Positions 11,998 to 26,802 are shown, counted from the first letter of the stretch. The stretch: DNA of 64,000 nt from Owenia fusiformis (GCA_903813345.2 CAIIXF020000005.1:42013394-42077393); one strand, 5' to 3'. The notes: generated from the sequence alone by a model not told the origin. Program-made: numbers and translations.

Positions 11998-13315
11998 TAT
12001 TTGCTGGTCTAATTCCGGTCTCTTCCTGCAGAAGTTAGTAAAATAGGTGTCATTTAAAACTTTCTATCATATACTATAGATTCTAAAGAACACTAAAAAT
12101 GAACATTCCCTATAATATTTCATAACACTCACTGGATTTTTCAACTAGGACTGTTTCAAAAAAACCATGTGACACTACATGTATACATCCAGACTTCTAT
12201 GGAACACACTCTAAAAAGATAAAAGAACCAATTACATTAGGGAATTCTGTCTAAATCTAAATAATGTTTGTAAAATTACATGTTACTTATATGGATTCTC
12301 AGTCTGGAGTGTTTAGTACTAGTATACCTCAATTTCAGTATGTCACGGAACACTGGAATGGTGTTAATATCAAGAACAAATACACTGCCATCTATTGGGA
12401 TTCATGTTCTAATATGATTTATTTTAATATGCAATTCATATGATTTAATGTACATTCGTAGCACATTATATTTAAATACAGGCATTAATTCATTATCATT
12501 TGAGTAAAATGAGAGATAGTTTCAGCATGATCCCTCCCAACATTACATGATCCAGTAAAACATCACTTGACTGCATTTCCATTTACGGACTTCAAAAGAA
12601 AAACAGAATTCAGAGTGAATGTTTCTGAAAGGGACAGCATCTTTACAACAAAACCAACAAGTTTTCTTAGCTCTGTCCCGATTATATAACATCTGCATCT
12701 TAATATATTTTACAATTCAACTTTGCTAACATTGGCTGATTCAATGTCATGCTATGACAATACAATTAAAATCTAGTTCTAAAACAGTACACTGTCTCTT
12801 CGCAATTCAATGGAATATAAAACGATTCAGTGAGGCATGTCAATAGTTTTGCTCATGAATGGTCAATGTTTAACAAAGCAAGTTAAAATGTGCACTCATG
12901 GAAATGGGCTTATCAAAGATTTAAGTGTGACCACTTGAAAACCACATTGTTGTCATGCCCACGCACAAGCAGTAATTCTTTAATTAATAAAATCACACTT
13001 TGTAAATCATCCTCAAGTCTTCACTTTTCATGTCTGAATAATTGTTCACGCTGCACTAACATAATATACAGGCAAACCAGAGTGTGCCAGTGACACAAGT
13101 CAAGAGGTCTGGAGTAACATTGTTTGATCTGCACATATCCTATTAAAAAGCGTCTTTGTGAACCAAACAGATCTCGGGTCAATTTAAACATACAGAAGCA
13201 TCGCTTTAGAAGCAATGTTTGTTTGCCATATCCCAATTTCCTTGTGTTTCTTGTAAACTTTGATAATGTTATGCATATGAATTCAAACTGAATTATTTAA
13301 CATTGTTCAAACGTT
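11998..13315. other. Convergent intergenic / 3'-UTR space
   Basis: Between the POLR1G poly(A) signal and the TCERG1 stop codon I see no coding exon. Part is probably TCERG1 3' UTR: minus-strand AATAAA hexamers lie at about 12418-12423 and overlap the TCERG1 stop codon itself. Confidence 0.45.
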
Positions 13316-16300
13316 TTATTTGACAATGCTACGTCGTGATGGCTCAGAAGCAGTGGGTGGTGGTGGCGCCCCCTTTCTCTCAAGATCTTCAATGTGGGAA
13401 ATCAAGATTTTATCGCGTTCTTCTGGTTTTCCACTCATCACCAGGAAGCGTTTGTCATTCTGGAATTAAATAATTGAAATATTTATATAAGGTTTTTCTG
13501 TCATTGTCAAATAGTAAATACAGTATAAAATCAACCTAAATGTTCTGCAGAAAACAGAGATTTTAAACCTCTGAAATATCAATAATGTAAAAATCTAAAT
13601 AACAAATGCCAGATCCATGAATAAAAGTGTCGAAATAATTCTGTTCTGAAATATGCAAAATATTTACGTTATTATCATGTAGACTGGATAAATATTTCCA
13701 CTTACCTCTAAAAGTTTGTGAATATCTTTCAAATGCAGCTCATTTTCCTCTATGAGGGACTTTGACTTATATGTGATAACCTTTGTCTCTTTCAATAGCT
13801 CACGAAAGTCAACCTTGGCTTGCTGGTATTTATCATGAATGTAATCATTGAATTCCCTCTCTCGTTTCTAAAAAAGAAATGTTCAATTATCATCTATTAT
13901 ACCTTGTTTCTGTATGAATGTATCACTAAACGGTGTTGAAAAAGGGGTACATTTCTAAACTTTTGGAAGTCCTTTTGTTTTATATTGTGTCAATTATTAA
14001 TTCCAACACTGGATTTAAAGTCCCCGATAAATCGGGCTACGTATACCGCCGTGTTTACATTAGAGGATTAGAAGAGTTTATTTTTTATTTAGGTATGCAA
14101 GCGTATATCAATATTAGGCCTTCATTCATGTACTCGTGTGCATGTAATCAGCATGCCCTTCAATATTATGTAAACCAGGCTATTCAAGTATAATGTACAC
14201 TATTTATGTGTGTACTACATACAATACAATTCCCTGGGAAACAAAACACAAATACGTTTTATATGTTCAAAATGAGCCATTTGATTGATGCACACTAAAT
14301 AGCTTCATAAATAACATCTACAAAGTATATCTAATAGTAATTTTCAATTTCAATGTTGAAACTTCCCTGGTTAAGATTATATGGGAAATTATCACGAGAC
14401 GAAGATCGTTCGCCTTCCTGGCTTACCTCTGAATCGTGTACCGGGCAATCTCTTTATATAGTTTAGCGAGAGCGGTGCGCCTGCGCAGTTTTAAACTTTG
14501 GCGCACACTTTAAGGATATTTAATCAACATCAATTGAAGGAATAGACCCCAAATTTATAAGGCATGCTAGGACTGAGCGATACATGATTATAGGGTTAAC
14601 ATAGCTGATTTGAGGTCCACATTGCTTCTTCCTGGTATTTTAAGAATAATCATGGCAAGCAGTCTTACCCTATCACTGGAGGAAAATTTTGAATAACGTG
14701 GATCTTCTTTTACTAATTTCTTGGCCTCTTTCCATGACAACTGAAGTGAGATCTGAAACACACAATAACATAATGATAAAATATCATTGTAAAGTTAAAC
14801 GGCAAAACAATGTTAAACTGTCACCACCATTTGTTACAGATGCCAACCGCTGATCGCAAACCGCAGTCACAAAAATGGAGACCATAACAATATATCACCA
14901 CTTTTTGGTGGTGACATAATAAATCCAGTTGACTATGGACCAGTTTAATTATTTTTACGTATTAAAATATAGGGCAACATATTTTGATTAATAGGCTTGA
15001 AATCAATGTGACACCCTGAATAAATCCAAGTGAAGTTGCAGCACCTCACAAAAGAATGAGTGCAAGCATCTAAACCCATTGGAGCACCTCACAAAAGAAT
15101 GAGTGCAAGCGTCTAAACCCATTGCAGCACCTCACAAAACAATGAGTGCAAGCGTCTAAACCCATTGCAGCACCTCACAAAAGAATGAGTGCAAGCATCT
15201 AAACCCATTGGAGCACCTCACAAAAGAATGAGTGCAAGCGTCTAAACCCATGTGCTCCATGTTCCAATGGAAGTGATTTTTTCAAGGTGCCCACAATGTA
15301 ATTTAGTAACACCACTCTCACATAAATTTGAGGAGTGTTCAATAAAGCATCCCCTTACCTCTGTTGCCTCATCTAACATCTTATGGAACATCTCTTTGTT
15401 CTTTCGGTTTAGAGCTTCAATATGTTCATCAAAGATTCTTTCCTTCTCCTCACGTTCCAAATTCTCCAACATGTCCCAACGATGGTCCTTGCGTAGCATT
15501 TTACGTGTGTCTCTCCAGGAGTTGTCAGCATTCTTAACCTGGACATAAAATGTTCTCATTCAATAAAATTTTACAACTGTACAATAAAATCAAGTCAGTA
15601 GCAGACAGAAGAAAATCAGAATAACATAAGCTTAAGGCAACTATTATACTACATGTATATGAGACCCAACACTCACCAGATCAGCGAGAAGAGCCTTGAA
15701 GTGCTGAACTGATTCATCCTTCTTATGAGCCTCTCGTTCCTTGTCACGTTCCCTGAGTGATGTCGAGAGTGTCTTCTGAACCTCCTCCTCTCTCTTCCGT
15801 ATACTCTGCTCAATACGTTCCAGCTTCTCACGCTCTTTACGCTCATCATCATCAGAATCCTGACAAATAAATCATTCGTTAACTAAAAACTGAGAAATGG
15901 CAGTGTTTGTCTCTTTCTAAAATTATTGATGGATGAGTTGATTGAGTGGATGATTCCAAAAAAGTTCAGTGTTTTAGGAAACTATTTCTGGATCTGTTTC
16001 TTACTGTATTTCAGTTTTGGAATCACTTCTGCAAAGGGAGGTTTGTAACACATATGTACCAGTTCTTAACATTCACAACACTTGCTTGTAATGCACAATT
16101 GATATCTATTTCTATATCTATTGAGATTTATTTCAACAAAACTCATGAGAATAATACCCATCTGGGGATATCATGGCCAAGAAGAAGATATAAATATAGG
16201 TTTCATTAGAACTACTGTATTCATAACTAATTGAGATCTGTAATTGCTTCATGTAACAATTATTTTGCACTTTGCATTGTATGCCACCATGTAGCCCCCT

Positions 16301-19300
16301 GTAGGTCTAATAGTAGAGAGGGTTGTTCTGGTGACACTTTATTTAAGAGGGTAGTATCAGCAAGTGGGCTACAGCTCCAGCTCCACTACTTTCTTTCCCC
16401 TCTAACTTCATTTCTTCCCCTCTTACAGCCCATTCCCTCCTCTTACAGCCTTTCTTCCCGTCTAACATTCTTTCTTTCCATTCTAACATCACTTCTTTCC
16501 CCTCTTACAGCCTTTTTTCCATTCTAACATCACTTCTTCCCCTCTTACAGCCCATTCCCTCCTCTTACAGCCTTTCTTCCCATCTAACATTCTTTCTTTC
16601 CATTCTAATATCACTTTTTCCCCCCATTACAGCCCATTCCTCCTCTTACAGCCTTTCTTCCCCTCTAACATTCTTTCTTTCCATTCTAACATCACTTCTT
16701 TCCCCTGTTACAGCCCATTCCCTCCTCTTACAGCCTTTCTTCCCCTCTAACATTCTTTCTTTCCATTCTAATATCACTTCTTTACCCTCTTACAGCCCAT
16801 TCCCTCCTCTTACAGCCTTTCTTCCCATCTAACATTCTTTCTTTCCATTCTAATATCACTTCTTTACCCTCTTACAGCCCATTCCCTCCTCTTACAGCCT
16901 TTCTTCCCCTCTAACATTCTTTCCATTCTAACATCACTTCTTTCCCCTCTTACATCCCATTCTCTCCTCTTACAGCCTTTCTTCCCCTCTAACACCCTTT
17001 ATTTCCATTCTAACAACACTTCTTTCCCCCATTACAGCCCATTCCTCCTCTTACAGCTTTTCTTCCCCTCTAACATTCTTTCTTTCCATTCTAACATCAC
17101 TTCTTTCCCCTGTTACAGCCCATTCCCTCCTCTTACAGCCTTTCTTCCCCTCCAAGATCACTTAATTCACCGCTTACAGCCCATTCCCCTCTTACAGCCT
17201 TTTTCCCCCTCTTACAGCCTTTTCCCCCCTCTAACAACCTTTCTTTCCCCCATCTAACAGCCTTTCTTTCCCCCATCTAACAGCCTTTCTTCCCCCCTCT
17301 AACAGCCTTTCTTTCCCCCATCTAACAGCCTTTCTTTCCCCCATCTAACAGCCTTTCTTTCCCCCATCTAACAGCTTTTCTTTCCCCCCTCTAACAGCCT
17401 TTCTTTCCCCATCTAACAGCCTTTCTTCCCCCCTCTAACAGCCTTTCTTTCCCCCTCTAACAGCCTTTTTCCCCTCTAACAGCTTTTCTTTCCCCCCCTC
17501 TAACAGCCTTTCTTTCCCCCATCTAACAGCCTTTCTTTCCCCCTCTAACAGCCTTTCTTTCCCCCTCTAACAGCCTTTCTTTCCCCCCTCTAACAGCCTT
17601 TCTTTCCCCCTCTAACAGCCTTTCTTTCCCCCCTCTAACAGCCTTTCTTTCCCCTTTAACAGCCTCCTCCCAACCACCCTTCTTTTCCACCAAACAGCCT
17701 TTCTTTCTCCTCTTCAATCCTTTCATTCCCATCAAACAGTCTTTCCACTCTTACAGCCTTTCTTTCACTTCTTATTACAGTTTAGCTTTGAGCTAAATTA
17801 TTAAACATACCACTTGCATGCTTTTGGGGTTGGGGATCTCTATGAGAACCAGCAGTAATGAATTGAATATGTATTGTAGCTATTAATACTTAGGTGGTTC
17901 AAAAAGTTTTGCAGTTGATGCCATAACTTCAAGGAAAATAGGACTTTTGCAATGAAACTTGGTACACAAATGTGTTATATATTTATACATTATATGGTAA
18001 AATTTGGGACCTCAATTCTGATTGGTTCTTGAGATATGGTTGCTATGGTAACCAGAGTGGTGGGTACCATGTTCAACCCAAATAGTTTTCTTGCTTGAAT
18101 AAACTCTTTGTAAAATGGCAATTAGCAGGTGTAAGTGTCTTTGGGTGGCTATTTTTCTTCAAATTCTTCAATTTTTCTAATTGTCTCTATGACATCACAA
18201 TAGACAAGTGACACGATAAGTTCCTTTGTGATGTATACTGTCCAAAACCCAGTTGAAAAATTGAGATGGAAAAGTGAGGAAATTTTGAATTTTTTTTCCA
18301 AAATTTTCAAAATGGCAGATGTTTCCACACCAACCAAATTGATGAAATGGAAGCATAGAAATCTGATACAGTGCATGGTTCAAAATGGCAAGACTTTGCA
18401 AGAGACTTATGAACTGGTTCAGGGAGCATTTGGAAATGATGCCAAAACGTATCCAGAAATTGCCTAGATACTGCAAGACGCGCTTCCTTTTGCTCCACTG
18501 TGAGGAACTTTGGAACCCACTTTGCTGCAACATACCGCTTTTTCAAGATCTTTGTGACAATTGTATGGCAGGACCCCTAAGATATATCCAGTAAATCACT
18601 TATTTCCTCTCATGAAATATGTCTGTCCTGCTCTAAAAGAACTTTTATCTTTTCCCAAAGACACTTACACCTGCTAATTGCCACTTTACAAAGAGTTTAT
18701 TCAGGCAAGAAAACTATTTGGAAAAAAGTAATTTCGGGTTGAACATGGTACCCACCACTCTGGTTAATTGAGGTCCCAAATTTTAACATATAATGTATAA
18801 CACATATGTGTACCAAGTTTCATTGTAAAAGTCCTATTTTCCTTGATGTTATGGCATCAACTGCAAAACTTTTTGAACCACCTAAGTATAATGTGCAATA
18901 TATACACAGCCAATATAATTCGACCCCGTTTCGGCATCGAAAAAATTCGGCACTGTTCCGGCACCATTTCGACACTGTTCCGGCACCCAAACCTTTCAAC
19001 ACTAAAATTTGCTACCGGACTAGTCAGTCCATTTGGTGCCGAAACGGCACCGAAATTTGGCATCGAAACGGCGTCGAAAATCAGATTGCATTTTGGGGGT
19101 GTAGATTATACACAGTAAAGAATCAATTTTCACTATTAATGGTTAATAATTGAAAGTCTTACTTGGTCATGTTTATTCTTAGAGGCCTTGGCACCAGACT
19201 AAATAGATAAAGGGTATAGGAATTAGAAAACTCTATAATAAATACAGTGAAGTACATTAAACCAAACACCACACATTTTCTTAAAGGAACTGTCAGTGGA

Positions 19301-22300
19301 TTAAATACATGCCAAACTGACCCTGAAACAGCTCAATAAATTATATTAACAGGTTTTAAATACTGTACATGCGTGGGTGATATATGAAAAGATTTCTATG
19401 CTACTCACATCTTCTAGGGTTCGTACATAGTCTCTGAACCAATCCTCTCTCTTGGTACTGCTCTCTACAGCCTTGTAGCGGGGGTCAGAATCAATACGCT
19501 TCTTTGTCTCTGTCCAGCGTGATTTATAATCAAGATCTGGCGTATCCTTGAGCAGTTGAATATAGTCCGTTTTAATCTACAAGACAAGGACATGAGTATA
19601 ACTATTGCCCACATTTCTTTATGAAGCTGCAAATGGTTAACATTATATATTTATGTCCGACAATTCCTTTGTGTAACCTCAGCTCTGGAATGAAGTAAGA
19701 ATGCATCTTCTTGTCAATAATGTGTTACAAATATATAAACAGTAGTTTAGCTATGATCAGTTAAGTGTATTCTAAGCTGTTCTAGCAGAATTATTGTGAA
19801 TCTGCAAAGTAAATTATTAGACACAAAATTAAAAAGAATGACAGTCACATATGAAAATAATTGAATTGATGTACCAAATCCTTTATCTTTTAACAAATCA
19901 AGATCAATTAAAAAATATGATTATTTCTATTCTCTGCTTTAATGATCTAGTATTACATCTTACACTGTTTAATATATAAGTGATCAGTTTGAATGCTCTA
20001 CTTTAAAAACAACAAATATTGATACATCTTAAATGCTCTACTTTATAAGAACAATAGAACTAAGATTCACACAGTTAATATTTCAAGAAAATAATCATTG
20101 CTAATATCAGATGATTTTGTACAATTATTAAATGCTTGATATTCTTAAATCTACTGTAACAAAATGCACAATGTGTACAGTGAAATGTACAATGTCACAT
20201 TATTGTGATATAATTTATATATTACAATTATTATGGAGACACTATATTCTCTATCAGTCTATTACATTCAAATTCAAAACATTTCTGATTTCTAATTGAT
20301 ATAAGCTGCAATTTGTCTGGATAATATTGTGTTTTTCTTATTTTTGCCCTGTGCTTTTTAATTTTTGTATCATATGAAACAAATAAATAATTTAATATAC
20401 TTCTACACTGATTGTTTTTTACTTGCACAGAGATAACATGGTGGGAACCATTTTAAAAACCTTGAACTACAACTGTAAAGTGATAGTGATGGCAACTTTC
20501 CAACTTTTACACAAAACATGCTTGACATTTGAAAATGTGATTGAGCAAATGTAGTAAAATGAAAATTAACTTCATCAATTTTGTTCAGCGAACACCAGTT
20601 CTGGAAAAAGTTCAATGTATTGTATAATAAATAATAATATATGTATAATAATTCTTTGTTGTTGTTCATTTTACAACATGTGCTGAATCCCATTTTCAGT
20701 ATGACTTTGTTTACATCATCTAAGCTCATCTAGGAAGTTGCCAGAATCAAACCCTAAAAAAGAGAACTAACCAATCAATAAATCAACAAAAAAGTATACA
20801 AGTTTACATGCAAGACAAGTCTTTGGGAGAGATGATTGTCAGTCCTCTTTGCGCAGTATTTAATGTATTTTAGGACAATGCGTGTTGCTTAAGTGCCCTA
20901 CCAACATCCAAGGCCTTATCGCTAACATGTACAATTTAATATAAATATACCCCTCAGGAGAGTATCAGGTGTAAATGTATTGTTCCAGGAATCTCAACTT
21001 CAGATCCTTATAAATGAATCTATATGAAAATTGAAATTCCTGGTATTTTGATATGTATACTTATAAAATAGGCGAAACAATTCAACAACCCCACAGAAAG
21101 TGGGTATTACTTTTAAGAATTGCTTTTCCTAAACTGTCAAATGTTGGTGTTCATTTAACATTACATCACACATCAAACAAGACTTCTTCACCATATTGCT
21201 GTGCCAATCTCAAATGCAGCCACAGTTATCCTCTTTCTAACCTGTAACACCTTATACCTCTCTAAAATTGAAAATACTGTTCGAACCATTACCATTGTTA
21301 CAGACTTACATTTCTTTAAATAATTATACAAACATTCAAACACAGGCCCACAGCAACCTTAAACATCTTTAAAGCTGAACATTTTTGGAGAAACCTTTAT
21401 AGTTCTGACTTGAACAGGCTCTTGTAATATTTAATGAAATGAGGAATAGGTCGATAATATAAGATACTTGGGACAGCATTATGTTGTAGAATGTTAGAAT
21501 AAGGTGGAGATTTTGCATAAAGAAGATAGAAATCATGTCTATAAACAAACACTTGAGGGGGACCATATATAGAACACTATTTCAGAAATTAAAGCACTTA
21601 GTCTGTATTCTGTATCAAATTATAGTCAAACTGTCATCTAACTCTATATTTGTGAAATGATACTGAATTTGTTAATTTCAAGTTTACCGTACCCATACTT
21701 CAGTGAACAGAAAAATACTATTTATACTGGTACAATTAGTGCAAAAATGATGGTCTGGCTGATATGGCCCCCAACAAGGGCCTGCTGCTAGATTTGTGCT
21801 GCAACTGACGGAGAAATCAGGTTTGTCAACTACTTTTCTATCAAGCCAATATGCCAATTTGTACTAGAACTCATCGAAATGAGCCAAATTTGTAGAAATG
21901 CTCAATTAATATCGTTCTATTTTTGATATACAAGTTTTTTGTATTTTATTCCAGATGTAGAATTCTTTAATGCAAACTTTCCAAGATCTAAATGAAGCTT
22001 CATATTGTCCATATGAATTCTCTTACCTAAATTAGAATATGCCCGTTTATTTTGCTCATTACTCGTTTCACTCTTTATCAACATTTGAATTATTTTAGAC
22101 TTTATATGAAAAAACAACAAATTGGCTTGCTAGATAACTACTGAGACAAAAACATCGGCCACAAGAATTGCTGAAATTGTCAAAAAAGCACAATACGGTC
22201 TTCCTAAGTAATGATAACCTCATCTCAAATGAGCTTTCCCCAAATATGAATGCAAAATAAATATCAATATTCGAAAATGAAAACACAAAATACCATTATA

Positions 22301-25300
22301 AAAACCTTCAAGGCATGAGTGTTTTGGTTCGGGTTTATTAAACTGCGTCAATGCGCGATCTTGGTCACATGTTGCTTCTACGGCCAGCTAAATTGGCTCT
22401 TCCATTTAACCCCCTCCAAGGTGCTGTAAAGCAATGCCGTAATTGTAGTCAACATGTCAAAAATCAAATTAGATCCAGAAAGACAAAACAATTGCCTCTA
22501 TTGTAGTTAATTTTCTTTATAGATAAACACTTTACTAGAAAACTATCAATATGTTAACTCATTTTAATAAAAAAAAAAACATTAAGGTATATTGCTTGAA
22601 GTGAAGCCATTGATTTGAATAATCAAACAATAATTTGTAAATGATAAAATTTGTTCCACATGTTTCAAAACTCTTATAAATAAATAAGATCAACAGTTTA
22701 AAGAATAGGCACATTTAGCATGAAATTCATATACATCAATCATATATAGAAGGCCTGAAATAAAAAGTTAAGACATTTGTTCTGTAATATATTGTATAGC
22801 AAATTATAAAGACAGTGCTACAATATATTATAATCAAATTAATAGTATAGCAGATCAGTTGAAAAAAATATTTTTAAGAAAAATACATCTAATCCAACTA
22901 GTTATGAAGAAACAAATACAGGTACACAGATAGCAATTATATTAATATAATAAAAATAGTATTAAATACTATCATGAAATATTCAATTATTAACCCAAAT
23001 TATCAAATACTATTTGACAAATTGTATCAAGTTATTGACTCTGCCTTGTCACTTTGTATTTAATAATTAATATTTTAAATCTGTAAAAAACATGTATTAG
23101 TAGCTGAAAATGCATATTAGAAATACTGTAATATGAAATATCAAGAGTGCAGCCAGACAGGAGGCAGCTGGTGAGGCAGCTGGTGGGGCAAATGCCTCAC
23201 TTAAATTAACTTTTGAAATAAAACTAAGCCCAATGATAATATTGTCTCCCTATTTGAATAAATTTGCAGTGTCTATTTTTGATCTGCTAAACTGTTTGCT
23301 AAGCTTTGGCCCATTTTTCTATTCTTGCCTCACATGTTTTTGTATTCTTGCTACATCCTTGATTATGTTGAAGATCATTCTCAGTTGATTTTGAAATTGA
23401 TTTAAGCAAATAAACAAGAATACAATAAACAATGAATTTATCATAAAACTTGCTTTTGTTTCATTCAATTCTGATGTTGAAACTAATCTGTTGAAATATT
23501 TATGAGAACAATATAGTTATATTGAGAAAGTTTGTCTAATGGCTTTTTTATTCGTTATTAATTATTTTTGTATTTTCAGCTATAAAACTGCATAAAAATA
23601 CTTTTTATCACCTAAACGAAGTTTGTTTTCTTGAATAACACCATTGAAGATGTTATTCTGGTTAAACTATGTCACATTATCCCAAATCAGAATTTGACAA
23701 AAAGCCATGGTCAAACTTTTTGTAGAATTCAAGTGTTTAGTGAAGCAAACAAATGGACATACCTTTTCTTTAAGATTTGACTTGGCCTCCTTTTCTTTCT
23801 TACGTAAATCAGATATAAAATCAGAGAAAATAGCTTCTCTGTCTCGCATTTTCTCAATTCCCTTGAACCTCTCTTCCTTGCTATATTTGGCTGCAAAGTC
23901 GCTGAATGAAGACCTACAAATGTGGCAATTAATTAATATTATATTGTGTAATATTATGATATCTTGAATACATACTTGCTTTTACATGTTTTCTCATCAA
24001 ATGAAACCTAAGACTTGACTGAATAAATGAGTCTACTACAGAGGCTTCCACTTACTTCCCATTCAATTTACATTCCTCCAAAAGAGCCTTGAACTGGTCT
24101 TTTTTCTCCCGTAGTTTGTTGCGTTTCTCACGTCGCTCCTCTTCCGCTCTCTCCTTCACATACTGCTCAAAGACCTGCTTGCGTTCCTTGGATGTCAACA
24201 ACAAGTACCGTGGATCAAACACAATCTTGTGCAGCTCTTTCTCCCATGTAGAAAATGCAGATACCTAAATAGAATAATAAACTATGTAAAACTAATAACT
24301 CCTCGATCGCCTTTCAGCATTATAGAGGAGCAAATAAACACAAATAATATAATAGCAAATGTGTGCTGGTCAGGCACAGGAGTTTCCTGGGTCTTGGGTG
24401 ATATCAGGTCTGGAAGCCGGGTCGGTACTCGTAAGGTTTTGAGAGCCAAATTGTTGGTGTGAAGAAAAGTTGCAACAGTTGTCAAAATAAGTGAATTTTT
24501 ATCTAGGGAGATGTCAAGACTTCCATGCTTAAATAAGTTCAAGTTATAATTCTGATTTCTATGTTCAATTTGTGCTATTTCATTGATATCTTTAAATAAT
24601 TTTTCTCTCTGCAGTTAATAGTAGACAGTGAAAGAAAACATGTTTCAAGGTTTGGGGAAGTCCACATGTACAATTAGGAGTATCAATAAAATTAAAGTTG
24701 TGAGCATATAACTGGGCTTTAAACAGGAGATCAGCTCTAAGTCGATTAATGATAATTTCATGATTTCTTGAGATGTTGAGTTGGCTTGTAGCTAGATATA
24801 GTTTGATGTTGATCCGAAAAAATAACTTTTGTTTCTGTTTGAAGGTTTGAAGAGTTTTACAAAGTTTGATTTTATTTGGAAGACTAAGCCAGCTAGAAAT
24901 AGCAGCTGGAACTGCGGATTTACGATAGGTTTCTGAGCATCGGACAGGTAATCTGAATTCACGGTTTTCGCGAAGATCACGACCCCTAGGGTTACGGAAT
25001 TTTTCAAAAATTTCATCAATGTATATTGGAACAGGGCCATTAACTATTTTGAACATTTGATTATTTATTTGAATTTTTCGCCGGATAGGCCACTGAAGTA
25101 GAGAAAGCACCTTATCGAAACTGCTTCCATGGAGACAACCAGAGCAAGATAGTGCAGCTTGATAGTATAATCTGTCTAGTCTTTGAAGGAGGTACTTAGG
25201 AGCTGTATTGTACAGGACAGTTCCATATTCAAAATGTGGACGAATGAAAGAATTAAAAATAGTTTCAATGTGTTTAGAAGTCATCATATTTTTGAGTGCC

Positions 25301-26802
25301 TTTAATGGACCAAGCATTTTACTAATTTTGTCAAAGATATCATTTATATGCTGTCTATGAGTTAGACAAGGGTCAAAAGTATAACCAAGATGTTTGTGCA
25401 CATTGACTCTCTCAATTTCCATATTATTTAGAGTAGATGAACTAACATTGTCTAGTTTCATTTTGGATCCGTGAAAAATGATTTCACAACTTTTTTCAGG
25501 CTTAAACTGTAAGCCCCATGTTTTCGACCAAAGCTCAATATTCTGGAGATGTAACACTGTCCGTTTAAGTTATCAGGAAGGTCATTTATATAGAGGATGA
25601 AGAAAAGAGGACCAAGTATGGAGCCCTGAGGTACTCCACAGTTTATAAATCCAGATTCAGATGAGACTGATGAATCACCACTAATATTTACAAACATCTT
25701 TCTATCACTTAGATAAGATTCAATAATTTTGAATAACTGTCCATGGATACCATAGGATTTTAGCTTATGTAGTAATAGTTTATGCGGAACTTTGTCAAAC
25801 GTAGATGCAATGTCCAAAAATATTGTTTTTGTTGCATTACCTTGATCAAAATTGTTGTTTTCTTTCAATCTATTGTAAGAAATTCTAATGAAACTTCTAA
25901 CTTATATTACTGACAGTTGGTGGTTTAAGGAGCATATGAGCATGAGCACATTTCAAAACTGAAAAACTTAACAAAAGCAACACCACAGATTATCAAATTC
26001 AATCTTTGAAAATTATGGTGATTGTTAGTGTATTCAGAAAGTGTGATGACGAGTAACATTTGAAAATTCACTGAAATTTTTATGATAAGAAATAAAATAC
26101 CAATATGCTCGATTGCTCAATTGCAAAGGTTTCTAAATAGTTGAAAAACTGTACTCCAAGATTCAAAAATATAAAACCATATGGGAGAAATCTGAAATAT
26201 GCATAATAAAAATGACAAATTCACAGTTAGTTACCTCTTTCTCAGCAAGCATATCTCTGAATTGTCTCATCCTGATGTCCTGAGGTACAATTGCACGCTC
26301 CCTAGCAGCCTTCACTTCAGCCTCAATGGCTGCTTCCTTCCCAACATCTATACGATTTGGCTTATCATCACTCCCACCCCTTCAAATAGAGAAAGAAATT
26401 ATATCTTAGCAAATAAACTTCACAAACTGATGTTCATCAAGAAAATCAACAAAGGTTTGTTCTTAGATAAAATTCTTTTGCAATTGTTTTGTTGGTAGAT
26501 GATGTCACGAAGCAGACTGTAGTCAGATGATGTCATAAATCAGACTGTAGTCAGATTATGTCATAAATCAGACTGTAGTCAGATGATGTCATGAAGCAGA
26601 CTGTAGTCATAAGATGTCATAAATCAAACTGTAGTCAGATGAAATCATGAATAAAACTGTAGTCAGATGATGTCATGAAGCAGACTGTAGTGTGATTTTC
26701 CTTACTTCTTTTTCTTTGACTTTGGCTCATCAGAGGAAGGTTCATCTGCTTTCTTCTTGCCTCCCAATGCCTCTGGTTTCTCATTCATCAAACGATCAAC
26801 CT
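13316..26802 (-). CDS. TCERG1: TCERG1 exons 10-20: six FF domains and C-terminus
   Basis: Exons in transcript order: 26802-26706, 26379-26235, 24264-24056, 23913-23763, 19576-19409, 19198-19163, 15859-15677, 15538-15359, 14752-14669, 13867-13706, 13459-13316. Exon 10 holds a basic stretch ([18 protein letters not shown]) where the nuclear signal is expected. FF1 spans exons 11/12 ([19 protein letters not shown]), FF2 exons 12/13, FF3 exon 14 ([12 protein letters not shown]), FF4 exons 16/17 ([10 protein letters not shown]), FF5 exons 17-19 ([14 protein letters not shown]), FF6 exons 19/20. Exon 15 is a 36-nt micro-exon. The last exon ends VK then TAA. Confidence 0.94.

Noticed and set aside
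15242-15559. A single 105-residue minus-strand gene
   Set aside because: Only 15359-15538 is coding, as TCERG1 exon 17; the ends run into intron and tandem repeat.
16231-17735. ORFs and multiple splice acceptors in the pyrimidine tract
   Set aside because: Repeats on the strand opposite to TCERG1, with no plus-strand gene nearby to use them.
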